Made by a program: the position numbers and the translations under genes. DNA of 18,776 nucleotides from Acuticoccus sp038745295 (GTDB lineage: Bacteria > Pseudomonadota > Alphaproteobacteria > Rhizobiales > Amorphaceae), in assembly GCA_038745295.1 (NCBI GenBank), contig JBCDLN010000039.1:1-18776 (forward strand), given 5' to 3'. The notes under the pieces were generated by a model that ran no database searches, was not told the DNA's origin, and saw only the letters and a list, made by a program, of their open reading frames with translations. Within the stretch, counting starts at the first letter, position 1, and each line of letters begins with the position of its first letter. This document shows, piece by piece, positions 1 through 7,995 of the stretch.

Positions 1-64
1 AGTAGAACGACACCATCTTGAACGAGCGCACGCCGTGTTGCGCACCTGACGCTCAGGAGCGGCA

Positions 65-3000
65 ATGGATGAACGCCTCCTCGACTGGTTGAGGCAGCTT
101 GGGCTGGAGCGCTATGGTGCAGCGTTCGCCCAGCATGAGGTGACGTTTGAGATCTTGTCGGAGTTGACGGCGGAGGATCTTAAGGAGCTTGGCCTACCCG
201 TCGGCCCGCGGCGGACGGTCCTTTCGGCCGTGGCTGCCATGGCGGGGGCATCACCCCTCCAAGAAGCCGCGCCAGCCGCCGATGGCGTTCATGGGGCCCT
301 TAACACCCCATCGCACGCACCGCACCACCAGGGCGAAGCACAGGCCAAGGGGTTAGGCTTTTCGAGCGCTGCGCGCGGGCTTCGCCCCACCGTGCCCATC
401 GAAACGCAGGACGCGGAGCGGCGTCTGCTCACGGTCGTCTTCTGCGATATGGTGGGCTACACACCCCTCACGGTGCGCTTTGATCCTGAGGATGTGCGCG
501 ACCTGATGCGCCAGTTTCAGGCCGCCGTGGTGGCGGCCATGCGCGCCCATGACGGCCACATCGCGGCCTATTTGGGCGATGGTGTTCTCGCCTTCTTTGG
601 CTGGCCGCTCGCCTTTGAAGATCAGGCAGAACGGGCCACCTGCGCTGCCCTTGACGCGGTGGCGGCCGTTGCAAAGCTCACACCGCAAATCGATGCAAGC
701 ACCGAACTGCGCGCCGGCATTGCCACAGGGCGCGTTGTGGTGGGGAGCCTCGGCGAAAACAACAAAAGCGTTGTGGGCGAGGCGGTCAACCTTGCCCAGC
801 GCCTTCAAAGCTTTGCTGAGCCCGGTGAGACCATTGTGGATCATCAGACCGCAGAGCTCATCAAAGACACCTTCATCCTCCACGGGGTGGGGCCACTCCA
901 CCTCAAAGGCTTTCCCGAACCGCTGCCGGCGTCCATCGTGACCGGCCACAGCGCGTCAGAAACGAGGTTTGACGGTGGCCGGGCTGCGCGGAGCTTGCCT
1001 TTGGTGGGCCGCGACCCCGAGCTCGAGAAGCTCGCGGCGGCCTTCGCCCACGCTGCCGAGGGTCGCGGCCAGCTCGTCACGTTGTCTGGGGAGGCAGGCG
1101 CTGGAAAATCGCGCCTCCTTAGCGCGTTTCGCCAATCTCTCCAGGCGGGGGGAGATGGCGGCACCGACCAAACCATCCTCCAGTATCAATGCCTGCGCCA
1201 CTACACCAACAGCCCGCTCTACCCCATCAAACAACGCTTCTTACGCGATGCGGGGATCGTGGCAGCTGACGATGCGGCTGTGCGTCTTTCAAAACTGGAA
1301 CGGGTGCTGCGCCAATCCTCCGCCAACCTTGAGACGGACTTGCCCCTCATCGCGCACATCTTGTCGACCCCTGTGGACCCCCCCTACGCGCCAGCCGATC
1401 CAGCCTCGCCCGACTTTTTGGACCATGTGGTGGCGTGCGTCATCGACCAAGCGTTCGGGCTCGCCGCCCACCGCCCACTCTGCCTGGTGCTCGAAGATGC
1501 GCACTGGATCGACCCCAGCACCGCCTACCTTCTTGATAGCCTACTCACGGCCATCAAAGACAAACCCATTATGGTGATTGTCACCCACCGGCCCGAATAT
1601 GAGGTTACGACGCCCCCATCGGTTCGCCGGACAGACATTACACTTGGCCGGCTGAGCGCTGATGAAAGTATTGCCCTTGCCAAAGCATGCGGCGGGGCGG
1701 GACTTGCCAACCACGTGCTCACCGCCATCGCCGCACGAGCCGAAGGGATCCCCCTTTACGTGGAGGAGCTGACCGGCCAAGTCCTTGAAAGTGATGATGA
1801 AGCGGTGGTGCCGCTGTCCATCCAGGCGCTTTTTGTGGCGCGGCTCGACCGGCTTGGCGATGATAAGTGGCTTGCACAACTCCTGTCGGTGGTGGGGCGG
1901 CCCGTGGGCGCCCGGTTCATTGAACGCCTCACCGAGCTCGATCCGGCCCGGCTGGACCCTGCCGTGGCGCGGCTCCTTGCCAGCGGCCTCCTCGTAAAAA
2001 CCGAAAGCGCTGACGATACGCGCTACCGGTTTAAGCACGTCCTTATCCAAGAGGCGGCCTATGATACGCTCCTTCTTCAAGTGCGGCGCGAGTACCACAG
2101 CCGCATCGCCGACCTTCTTGTCAGCCACTACCCGCTCATCGCCCTGTCCGAACCTGAGGCGGTGGCCCGGCACCTTTCCGTGGGCGGGCGGCCTGGCGAG
2201 GCCATCAACCATTGGCTGAACGCGGGTGATATGGCCGGGGCCCGTTCTGCCCCGCGCGAAGCTGTGGCGCTGTTTTCGGCCGGCCTGAGTGACCTTGATG
2301 AGATGGCGCCATCGGCAACGCGCGATGCAACGGAGTTTTCGATCCGCATTGGGCTTGGCGCGTCGCTTCTCACCCTGGAGGGCTGGTCGTCACCGGCGGT
2401 TGCCAAGCACTATGACCGTGCGCTTCAGCTGTCTTCGGACGATGATGATGCGCAAAAGCTTTTTGCGGCGCTGCGCGGCAAGGCCAATGTCCTGCTCCTC
2501 AATGGCAAGCTAAGCCAATGTGCAAGGGTGGCGGGTCAGCTCACAAGCCTTGCGCAAAAGGCTCATGATTCGGCCCTGCGTCTCAGCGCTCTTGTGGTCA
2601 GCGGCATGTGTTCTTTGCTCGCAGGTCGTTTTGCCGATGCCGCCAGCCACCTTGATGACGCCGTCAGCCTTTATGACCGTCACACCCATCACGAGCTAGC
2701 CTTTCGCAATGGCACTGATCCGTGCGTGGTGAGCCTTGCGGGGCTTTCCTGGGCCCTGTGGTTTTTGGGCGATGCGGAAGGGGCCGAGGCGCGCCGCTGC
2801 GAGGCGATTGCCCTTGCTGAGGAGCTGAACCACCCCTTCAGCCTCGCCTACGCCATGAGCTTGTCGGCCAACCTTGCTCAGTTTGCCAACAATCCCGCCC
2901 TCACCAAAGAGCGGGCGAGCGAGAGCATTTGTTTTGCCCAAGAAAACGACTATCCGTACTGGGTCGCCTGGGGCCGTATCGTCAAAGGCTGGGCGATGGC

Positions 3001-3322
3001 AAAGCTGGGCAGCGCGGAAGCAGGGATTGGCGAGGTGAAGGACGGGGTTGCGCAGTACCGCGCCACCGGCGCACGGCAGATGCTCCCCTACGCCCGGATG
3101 CTCCTTGCCGAATGCTACCTCAACGCCGGCGACAACGGCGCCTGCGCCAGCGAACTCGACCAAGTGGACCGCAGGGCCGACGGATCGGAGGCCGCCTTCT
3201 TCCTCGGCTATCTGTCTGAATTCGTCGAGCAGCTGCCTCCATCGGCCATGCCGTCCGCTAAGCCCCGGCAAGCGGCCTTTGCTGGCAGCGACCCCGTCCC
3301 CTGGGGAGAAGCCACAGGTTAA
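65..3322 (+). CDS. SAM domain / class III nucleotide cyclase / AAA ATPase / helical-repeat signalling protein
   Basis: This is a 1085-residue multidomain protein, probably cytoplasmic because no signal peptide or membrane segment is visible. Residues 1-60 look like a SAM domain (DWLRQLGLERYGAAF, then a Leu-rich end). A class III cyclase domain spans about 118-292, with metal-binding Asp128 (FCDMVGYT) and Asp172 (YLGDGVLAFFG) and the transition-state pair Asn242/Arg246 (GEAVNLAQR). An ATPase module follows, with Walker A GEAGAGKS at 342-349 and a Walker B-like LCLVLEDAHW near 472-481. The remaining 550 residues are Ala/Leu-rich helices consistent with TPR-like repeats. The family is expected to make cAMP under control of the ATPase and repeat part. 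The purine-selecting Lys position carries Ala168 and the Thr/Asp position carries Ser235, so activity and substrate are uncertain. The start is supported by AGGAG at 55-59, five bases before the ATG. A reading frame ending in TGA at 47-49 could be the tail of an upstream gene. Confidence 0.9.
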   Translation: MDERLLDWLRQLGLERYGAAFAQHEVTFEILSELTAEDLKELGLPVGPRRTVLSAVAAMAGASPLQEAAPAADGVHGALNTPSHAPHHQGEAQAKGLGFSSAARGLRPTVPIETQDAERRLLTVVFCDMVGYTPLTVRFDPEDVRDLMRQFQAAVVAAMRAHDGHIAAYLGDGVLAFFGWPLAFEDQAERATCAALDAVAAVAKLTPQIDASTELRAGIATGRVVVGSLGENNKSVVGEAVNLAQRLQSFAEPGETIVDHQTAELIKDTFILHGVGPLHLKGFPEPLPASIVTGHSASETRFDGGRAARSLPLVGRDPELEKLAAAFAHAAEGRGQLVTLSGEAGAGKSRLLSAFRQSLQAGGDGGTDQTILQYQCLRHYTNSPLYPIKQRFLRDAGIVAADDAAVRLSKLERVLRQSSANLETDLPLIAHILSTPVDPPYAPADPASPDFLDHVVACVIDQAFGLAAHRPLCLVLEDAHWIDPSTAYLLDSLLTAIKDKPIMVIVTHRPEYEVTTPPSVRRTDITLGRLSADESIALAKACGGAGLANHVLTAIAARAEGIPLYVEELTGQVLESDDEAVVPLSIQALFVARLDRLGDDKWLAQLLSVVGRPVGARFIERLTELDPARLDPAVARLLASGLLVKTESADDTRYRFKHVLIQEAAYDTLLLQVRREYHSRIADLLVSHYPLIALSEPEAVARHLSVGGRPGEAINHWLNAGDMAGARSAPREAVALFSAGLSDLDEMAPSATRDATEFSIRIGLGASLLTLEGWSSPAVAKHYDRALQLSSDDDDAQKLFAALRGKANVLLLNGKLSQCARVAGQLTSLAQKAHDSALRLSALVVSGMCSLLAGRFADAASHLDDAVSLYDRHTHHELAFRNGTDPCVVSLAGLSWALWFLGDAEGAEARRCEAIALAEELNHPFSLAYAMSLSANLAQFANNPALTKERASESICFAQENDYPYWVAWGRIVKGWAMAKLGSAEAGIGEVKDGVAQYRATGARQMLPYARMLLAECYLNAGDNGACASELDQVDRRADGSEAAFFLGYLSEFVEQLPPSAMPSAKPRQAAFAGSDPVPWGEATG

Positions 3323-3372
3323 ATTTTACATCGGCCGGCAGCCATGATTTCCTATTGGAGGTTGCGTCGTCT

Positions 3373-3390
3373 TTGAGCCTATTTGCTCAA
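3373..3390. promoter_or_regulatory. Inverted repeat upstream of the secreted protein gene, possible operator
   Basis: TTGAGC and GCTCAA form a perfect 6-base inverted repeat separated by six bases (CTATTT). It lies between the cyclase stop and the ATG at 3458. No T-run follows, so it does not look like an intrinsic terminator. The size and spacing fit a dimeric regulator site, but a repeat this short can occur by chance. Confidence 0.25.
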
Positions 3391-3457
3391 TGAAAACGGC
3401 CAGATGTCGCCGGTCGCCCAGGCCAAGGATAGATCAAAACAAAGAGGACCTGCCGAT

Positions 3458-4471
3458 ATGGGCTTAGTTCATCACCTGGCGGGAGGCTGCTTTGCCCTTG
3501 CCGCGGCAATTGTTGCAAGCAACGCCTTGGCCGCCGATACGCCCAGCGATCCGCCGCAGACCTGCCGGGAACTCGCTGGAACCGCCACCCCAGCTGCCAC
3601 GACCACCAATGCAGGCAACCAAAACGCCCGGGCCCGGCGCCGCGCCTTCCGCGCCATGCAAGTGCGCTATGACAACGAAACCATCAACCGCAACCAGCGC
3701 GTCACCCCCGCCAAGATTGACCGCATTTCCAGGCGCCTCTTGCCCAACCAGGTGCTCGACGGCATTTCCCGCCGCAAACGCGTTGATCTGATCTTGGCCA
3801 ATCAAAGCATGTTCCCCCAGTTCTACGGAACGCCCGGACTGCTTCTCAATATCATCTTGCTCAGCGCCAAAGACTACATGTTTCTCGACGATGGCAGCTT
3901 GGAAAGCCTTCAGCTGCGCCCCTATGGCAAGATCGATGATGACGGTTACCGTCTCAACGCAGACATGTCCGGTCACATCATCAACACCATGTGCTTTGAA
4001 CTCTATGACCGTCGCGGCGAGCACAAGGCCACTTACCGCTACAAGGTCAAACTCGATGTGGCCAAGTGCGGCTTCAAAGTGATCCGCAGGGCGAGCGATG
4101 GCAGTTTCCCGGGCACCTTCCTGGAAGCAGACCTGAGAGGCACGCCGGCCCGTTTCAAGTATAAACTCCAAGCGACGGCTTTGACCCAAGGCTCCACCAA
4201 AGAGTTCGATGGCGTCACAGACTGCGAGCCTGTCGACACCAGCGGCCAGTTCCTCTCGGTGAGTGAAATCAGCTTTGATAACGGCGATGGGACGCTCCGG
4301 CCCCTGACCCGGGATGTGCAGCACAACCACTTCTTTGTGATGATGGCGTCGGGTTGTGTGGATATGTTCTTTGAAGCAACCCCGCCCTTGGGGACAGATC
4401 TCGACACGCGCGATCCCAACTACTGTCTCGGCCGGTGTAAGCGCCCGCTGATCGTCAACACCGGCGCCTGA
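3458..4471 (+). CDS. Secreted or periplasmic protein of unknown function
   Basis: I do not recognise this 337-residue protein. The start at 3458 is preferred over an in-frame TTG at 3383 because GAGGA lies at 3444-3448 and because it places a convincing signal peptide at the N-terminus (MGLVHHLAGGCFALAAAIVASNALA, shown here in parts: hydrophobic residues 8-25, likely cleavage after the ALA motif near 25). The predicted mature protein has seven cysteines (36, 179, 204, 256, 300, 323, 327), with a closely spaced pair near the C-terminus, so disulfides are plausible. A basic Arg-rich stretch lies at 58-70. The middle and C-terminal halves alternate charged and aromatic residues, consistent with beta structure. 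No catalytic motif stands out. It is read in the same direction as the following hydrolase gene, 75 bases away, with hairpins in the gap. Confidence 0.75.
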   Translation: MGLVHHLAGGCFALAAAIVASNALAADTPSDPPQTCRELAGTATPAATTTNAGNQNARARRRAFRAMQVRYDNETINRNQRVTPAKIDRISRRLLPNQVLDGISRRKRVDLILANQSMFPQFYGTPGLLLNIILLSAKDYMFLDDGSLESLQLRPYGKIDDDGYRLNADMSGHIINTMCFELYDRRGEHKATYRYKVKLDVAKCGFKVIRRASDGSFPGTFLEADLRGTPARFKYKLQATALTQGSTKEFDGVTDCEPVDTSGQFLSVSEISFDNGDGTLRPLTRDVQHNHFFVMMASGCVDMFFEATPPLGTDLDTRDPNYCLGRCKRPLIVNTGA

Positions 4472-4476
4472 CCGTT

Positions 4477-4492
4477 GCCCGCCAAAGCGGGC
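4477..4492 (+). other. Short GC-rich hairpin after the secreted protein gene
   Basis: GCCCGC and GCGGGC pair perfectly (6 bp) around a CAAA loop, starting six bases after the stop codon at 4469-4471. No T-run follows, so it is at most a weak terminator or an mRNA end-stabilising structure. Confidence 0.3.
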
Positions 4493-4507
4493 GTGCTTAA
4501 CCACAAA

Positions 4508-4533
4508 CCGCTGCCGTCCCTTGGCGGCAGCGG
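4508..4533 (+). other. Strong 9-bp hairpin in front of the CE15-like hydrolase gene
   Basis: CCGCTGCCG (4508-4516) and CGGCAGCGG (4525-4533) are perfect reverse complements around an 8-base loop. If the hydrolase starts at ATG 4547, this hairpin lies in its leader, six bases before the GAGGGG ribosome-binding site, and could affect translation or separate the two transcripts. If the gene starts at TTG 4475, the hairpin is inside the coding region. Confidence 0.4.
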
Positions 4534-4546
4534 CAGCCGAGGGGAC

Positions 4547-5656
4547 ATGGGGGGGCTGGCACGCGCCCAAAACGCGTGGCGCTGCAGCCTTGCTGAAGAG
4601 TTCTACGGGTTTTTGCCTAAGGCCACGCCAACCTGTGATGTGGTGCGGGTTGGGCTGGGCGAAGGGCGTGCTGAGCGGCTCATCATCACGCTTTCCCATG
4701 AGGGTGGCACCCTCACCATCGATGCGGCGGTTTGGTGGCCATACGCAGCTCCGCGCGAGGTCCCCCTCGTCATAGGGCTCAGTTTCTTAGGGCCCGCCGG
4801 CGTATTGATGGGGGAGGAATTTCCGCTCGACCCCACCGCCCGGGTCAGCTCTGATCTGCGCTTGGGGCTCAATGACAAGCGTCTCCAGCCGCATATCCGC
4901 GGGGCCCACGCCGCGCGTTGGCCTCTGGCCCTTTTTGCGGAGCGGGGTGTTGCGCTCCTCCTCAGCTGCTACGGCTCGTGGGTGCCCGATGACCCGCAAC
5001 GATGGCAAGATGCCGGCCTTGCCCCCTTTCTCAACCTTGGTGAAGGGCCTCATCAATCAGGGGCCATCAGTCTTTGGGCGTATGCGCTGAGCCGGCTCGT
5101 GGATGTTGCTGTCACGCTGCCTGAAATTGATGCGGCGCGGATTGCGGTCGCTGGTCATTCCCGGCTCGGGAAGGCCGCTCTTTGGGCAGCAGCTCACGAT
5201 GCGCGCATCAGCACCGCCATCATCCATAACGCAGGAACCTTGGGGCCAGCCCTTGCAAGCCACTCCACGGGCGAGACGCTGATGGACCTGGCCACATCCT
5301 TCCCGCACTGGGTGTCGCCCAGCTGCCGCGCACGGCTTAACGCGGGCATCACGCCAACCGTCGATCAGCACCAGGCGCTTGCGTCCATTGCGCCGCGCAA
5401 CGTGATCGTGGGATCGGCCGCTCTTGATGCATGGGCGGACCCGGTCGCTGAATACCTTGGCCTTTGTGCAGCTGCGCCCGCCTTTGCTGGCGCCACTGAA
5501 CTGCCGGCTGCCGAAGAGGTTTTCGGCGACGCGATCGCACCCATGCAAAGCGTTTTGGTGCGGCGCGGCCCGCTCGCCTATCACTTGCGGCCCGGCGGCC
5601 ACGACCTCTTGCCCGCTGATTGGCGCGTCTACCTCAGCCTCCTAGATGCCTTTTGA
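4547..5656 (+). CDS. CE15 (glucuronoyl esterase)-like alpha/beta hydrolase
   Basis: This serine hydrolase has the hallmarks of bacterial carbohydrate esterase family 15. They are the nucleophile elbow GHSRLGK at 203-209 (Ser205), an SAALDAWADP block at 290-299 whose Asp294 is a candidate triad acid, and a late PGGHDLL motif with His352. Known members cleave esters between glucuronic acid and lignin alcohols. The position 23 residues after the nucleophile, where fungal enzymes have Glu, is Asn here, so the acid is probably the later Asp. No signal peptide is seen with either possible start, so the protein appears cytoplasmic. That would fit action on imported oligosaccharide esters or a different substrate. 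The ATG at 4547 is chosen because GAGGGG lies at 4539-4544, although the spacing of two bases is short. An in-frame TTG at 4475 would add 24 low-complexity residues. Family assignment is good and substrate is unknown. Confidence 0.8.
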   Translation: MGGLARAQNAWRCSLAEEFYGFLPKATPTCDVVRVGLGEGRAERLIITLSHEGGTLTIDAAVWWPYAAPREVPLVIGLSFLGPAGVLMGEEFPLDPTARVSSDLRLGLNDKRLQPHIRGAHAARWPLALFAERGVALLLSCYGSWVPDDPQRWQDAGLAPFLNLGEGPHQSGAISLWAYALSRLVDVAVTLPEIDAARIAVAGHSRLGKAALWAAAHDARISTAIIHNAGTLGPALASHSTGETLMDLATSFPHWVSPSCRARLNAGITPTVDQHQALASIAPRNVIVGSAALDAWADPVAEYLGLCAAAPAFAGATELPAAEEVFGDAIAPMQSVLVRRGPLAYHLRPGGHDLLPADWRVYLSLLDAF

Positions 5657-5790
5657 TGCTTGGGCCTGTCCCGCCGACCCGGCCAAGTCGTCGCCTTGGA
5701 TGCCCGCCGCGATGAGGAAGACGTCACTTACGTGCGCGAGTATGATTGCTCTACGGGCTGAGAATTCATTTGCCATCAACACCGCACATC

Positions 5791-5799
5791 GGGGAGGGA
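5791..5799 (+). promoter_or_regulatory. Ribosome-binding site that fixes the start of the small secreted protein
   Basis: GGGGAGGGA ends six bases before the ATG at 5806. This strong site supports the signal-peptide start over upstream in-frame start codons. Confidence 0.65.
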
Positions 5800-5805
5800 C
5801 TCTCC

Positions 5806-6324
5806 ATGAGGCTCAAACATCTCATATCCACCGTTCCACTTTATGGCGTCCTGTGCATGCCGTCGGCCCCGACGTCCGCCCATGCCTTTGAGCTAACCGG
5901 GCTCTATGAAGGCACCACATCGTGTGACAGCACCACCGATGGCGACGCTTGGAGCTGGGGTAGTGCGGTCCGCGTCGCCATTCAGCAAGATGGCCAAGAC
6001 TTAGAGATCGACTATCAGTACATTGATACATCTGAGTACGGCAAAGAGTACGCGCTCTATCGTGGCAAGATGGCCATCAGCGGCGACGGCGCCATCGTCA
6101 GTGGGTTTTTCGCTGCATGCGGCGGAACCTTCCCCGCGCAAGAACTTGTGCGCATGTTTCCCACCCCCACCAAAGATGCCCCTTTCAGTTTTGCGGCAGA
6201 CAGCATCTGGGTGTCACAGGCTGTGCCCAACCGACCTGGTCTGACCGTCCAAAGTTGCCGATGGGCTTTGCGCCGTGTCAGCTTGGATAAAGGTCCTATA
6301 AGGGCTTGCCCGGTGGATCAGTAG
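5806..6324 (+). CDS. Small secreted protein of unknown function, four cysteines
   Basis: This 172-residue protein begins with a typical signal peptide (MRLKHLISTVPLYGVLCMPS, then a SAHA cleavage site near residue 27). The mature part opens with FELTGLYEGTTSC and has four cysteines (40, 105, 151, 168), enough for two disulfides. The pattern of short beta-strand-like segments with Gly turns (RVAIQQDGQDLEIDYQYID, YRGKMAISGDGAIVSGFF) suggests a small beta-barrel or beta-sandwich. I do not recognise a named family. The start is decided by the strong GGGGAGGGA site at 5791-5799. It lies 149 bases after the CE15-like gene and is the last gene of the rightward group, so it could be co-transcribed or have its own promoter. 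Confidence 0.75.
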   Translation: MRLKHLISTVPLYGVLCMPSAPTSAHAFELTGLYEGTTSCDSTTDGDAWSWGSAVRVAIQQDGQDLEIDYQYIDTSEYGKEYALYRGKMAISGDGAIVSGFFAACGGTFPAQELVRMFPTPTKDAPFSFAADSIWVSQAVPNRPGLTVQSCRWALRRVSLDKGPIRACPVDQ

Positions 6325-6727
6325 CGCCCCGCTGATCCCTTCTGCGCTGTCACAGTATGGCGCTCGCGCTCTGCGCAGCGCGTCGGTCGATCTGGTGAAA
6401 TCAAACAATTCGCCACCTTGATGGGCTCGATCCAAGCATTGAGTGGCCGTTGCCCCGGTCGGGTTGATCGACCCTCTTGTGCGAGCGCCGCTCTAGATGT
6501 CGTTTCCATCAACGCTGTTCATAGGCGAACCGCCTAAGGGGGCCGTGCCTTACTGCGCCCGCCTATGGTGAATTGACCCATCAGGCCCACCGCGGGATCC
6601 TGACCGTGTCGGCTCCGAAGGAACGTCGCTGTTTGGTGTCCCACCGAAGGAACATGTGAAGGGTTCTTTCAGAGCACCTCTGAGTCTTGGCGGAGCCTAG
6701 AGTAAACAACCTTCAAAGCTTCACCAT
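6325..6727. other. Convergent intergenic region, no gene seen
   Basis: About 400 bases separate the ends of two converging genes. I find no supportable reading frame, tRNA or clear T-tailed terminator. It contains a 6-bp hairpin TCAGAG-CAC-CTCTGA at 6669-6683 without a T-run on either strand, and a 10-base direct repeat CCGAAGGAAC at 6615-6624 and 6644-6653. Transcription of both flanking genes probably ends here. Confidence 0.5.
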
Positions 6728-7948
6728 CTAGGCGACACGCACTTTGATGGTTTCGCCGATCTCGTTGAGGATAGCGCGAAGCGTATCGTAGTCTTCGTGG
6801 CGCACGCGCATCCAGGCGTTGGCCATATAGCCAGCCTCTACCCCTTGGGTGGGCGTGCCGGGCTCTGGAAAGGCTTCGCCCACCACCAAGTGGCCATAGC
6901 GGCCAAAAATCTCGCGGGTCCCCTCATAGCCTTTGATGATGCCATCGCCTTCTGGCCGCAGCGCAATAATCCCGCACGCATAGCGCCGTGAGGGGGTGCG
7001 ATCCACATGATGATGGCAGACCGCCAATGCCCATTCGCGGTAGATGTCAAACTCATTTCCGGCGGCGTAGCTGTCCCACTGACCAACCCCGGGTGGCCGG
7101 CATCCAATTTCGGAAAATTTCAGCCCCTTCGGCCCAAAAAACCACTCCATGTGGGTGGCTGCCGTCTCGATCCCGAGCGCTTCAATCACCTTGAGGCCGA
7201 TCTGCTGCACCTCTTGATAGGCCGTCTCCCCCATCCTGTTGGTGGCAATGATCTGGGGCGAGATCCACCTGGTGCGCATCGCCTCAAGGACATTGGGGTA
7301 ATAGTGGCTGATAAAGTCATGGGCGACGGCGCCGTTGACGCTGATGGTATCGTAAAACCCCTCGTGCCCTTCGATGAATTCTTCAATGGCGGCAGGTGCA
7401 CCGTCGCTGAGACCACTGGCGCGAACCGCAGCGTCGAGCTCTTCGGGTGTGGCGGCGCGATAGGTGCCTGCTGCGCCGGCTGCATCGCGCGGTTTGATGA
7501 TGAGAGGAAAGCCGTGAAGGCGTGAAAATTCGTGCGCTTCCCCAGCGCTTGAGATGCCGGCGGACGCTGCCGTTGGCACACCTGCCGCCCGCAACACCTC
7601 CTTCATCGCCACCTTGTCACGGCAAAGGTAAGCTGTGCGGCTTGATATGCCTGGAATGTGTGTGCGCTCGCGCACATGGGCCACTGGCAAGATGTGGGCT
7701 TCGACCGTGGCTTCGAGCCGATCGATCCACATCAGGTCTTGGGCTTTGCGCACAGCCCACTCCAACGCACCCTCGTCTGTGACTGAAGCGATTTGCTGGT
7801 ATCCGTGGAGGCGGTGTTTGGTGTCATCGTCGAGCCAATCATAGGGCCGCTCGCCGATCCCTAAGATTGTGGCGCCAATGCCGGAAAGAGCCCGCACGAA
7901 TTCGCGTTGATTATGAGGAAAGGCCGGCTCTACAAAGATGATATTCAT
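6728..7948 (-). CDS. ATP-grasp ligase (carboxylase/amino-acid-ligase type), last gene of the amidoligase operon
   Basis: This 406-residue enzyme has the ATP-grasp layout. A Rossmann-like preATP-grasp domain begins MNIIFVEPAFPHNQREFVRA. An ATP-binding segment follows with DKVAMKEVLRAAGVP (111-125), the nucleotide-binding Lys152 in FPLIIKPRD and a Gly/Ala-rich loop at 155-161. EEFIEG lies at 189-194. The metal-binding acids are Glu268 (HMEWFF) and Glu280, followed by Arg284 (FSEIGCRPPG). The family couples ATP to acyl-phosphate formation and attack by an amine, as in PurK, biotin carboxylase and L-amino acid ligases. It is most like the dipeptide-ligase and carbamoyl-phosphate-synthase-like members. 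The gene starts 47 bases after the preceding hydrolase and is probably the operon end. The ribosome-binding site (GGAA, 8 bases upstream) is weak. Substrates are unknown. Confidence 0.85.
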   Translation of the reverse strand: MNIIFVEPAFPHNQREFVRALSGIGATILGIGERPYDWLDDDTKHRLHGYQQIASVTDEGALEWAVRKAQDLMWIDRLEATVEAHILPVAHVRERTHIPGISSRTAYLCRDKVAMKEVLRAAGVPTAASAGISSAGEAHEFSRLHGFPLIIKPRDAAGAAGTYRAATPEELDAAVRASGLSDGAPAAIEEFIEGHEGFYDTISVNGAVAHDFISHYYPNVLEAMRTRWISPQIIATNRMGETAYQEVQQIGLKVIEALGIETAATHMEWFFGPKGLKFSEIGCRPPGVGQWDSYAAGNEFDIYREWALAVCHHHVDRTPSRRYACGIIALRPEGDGIIKGYEGTREIFGRYGHLVVGEAFPEPGTPTQGVEAGYMANAWMRVRHEDYDTLRAILNEIGETIKVRVA

Positions 7949-7995
7949 GGGTTTTATTCCATCAATACTTGGGTCAAGCCGGCCGCAATCGCTGG

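Noticed and set aside
3464..4699. Open frame of 411 codons on the minus strand opposite the secreted protein gene
   Set aside because: It is antisense to a gene with a good start site and signal peptide, has no recognisable domain, and reads like a GC-rich shadow.
6615..6653. Direct repeat CCGAAGGAAC, two copies 29 bases apart
   Set aside because: It lies between gene ends, without spacing or symmetry suggesting a regulatory site; two short copies can be chance.
6669..6683. Hairpin TCAGAG-CAC-CTCTGA as a transcription terminator
   Set aside because: The stem is short and no T-run follows on either strand.
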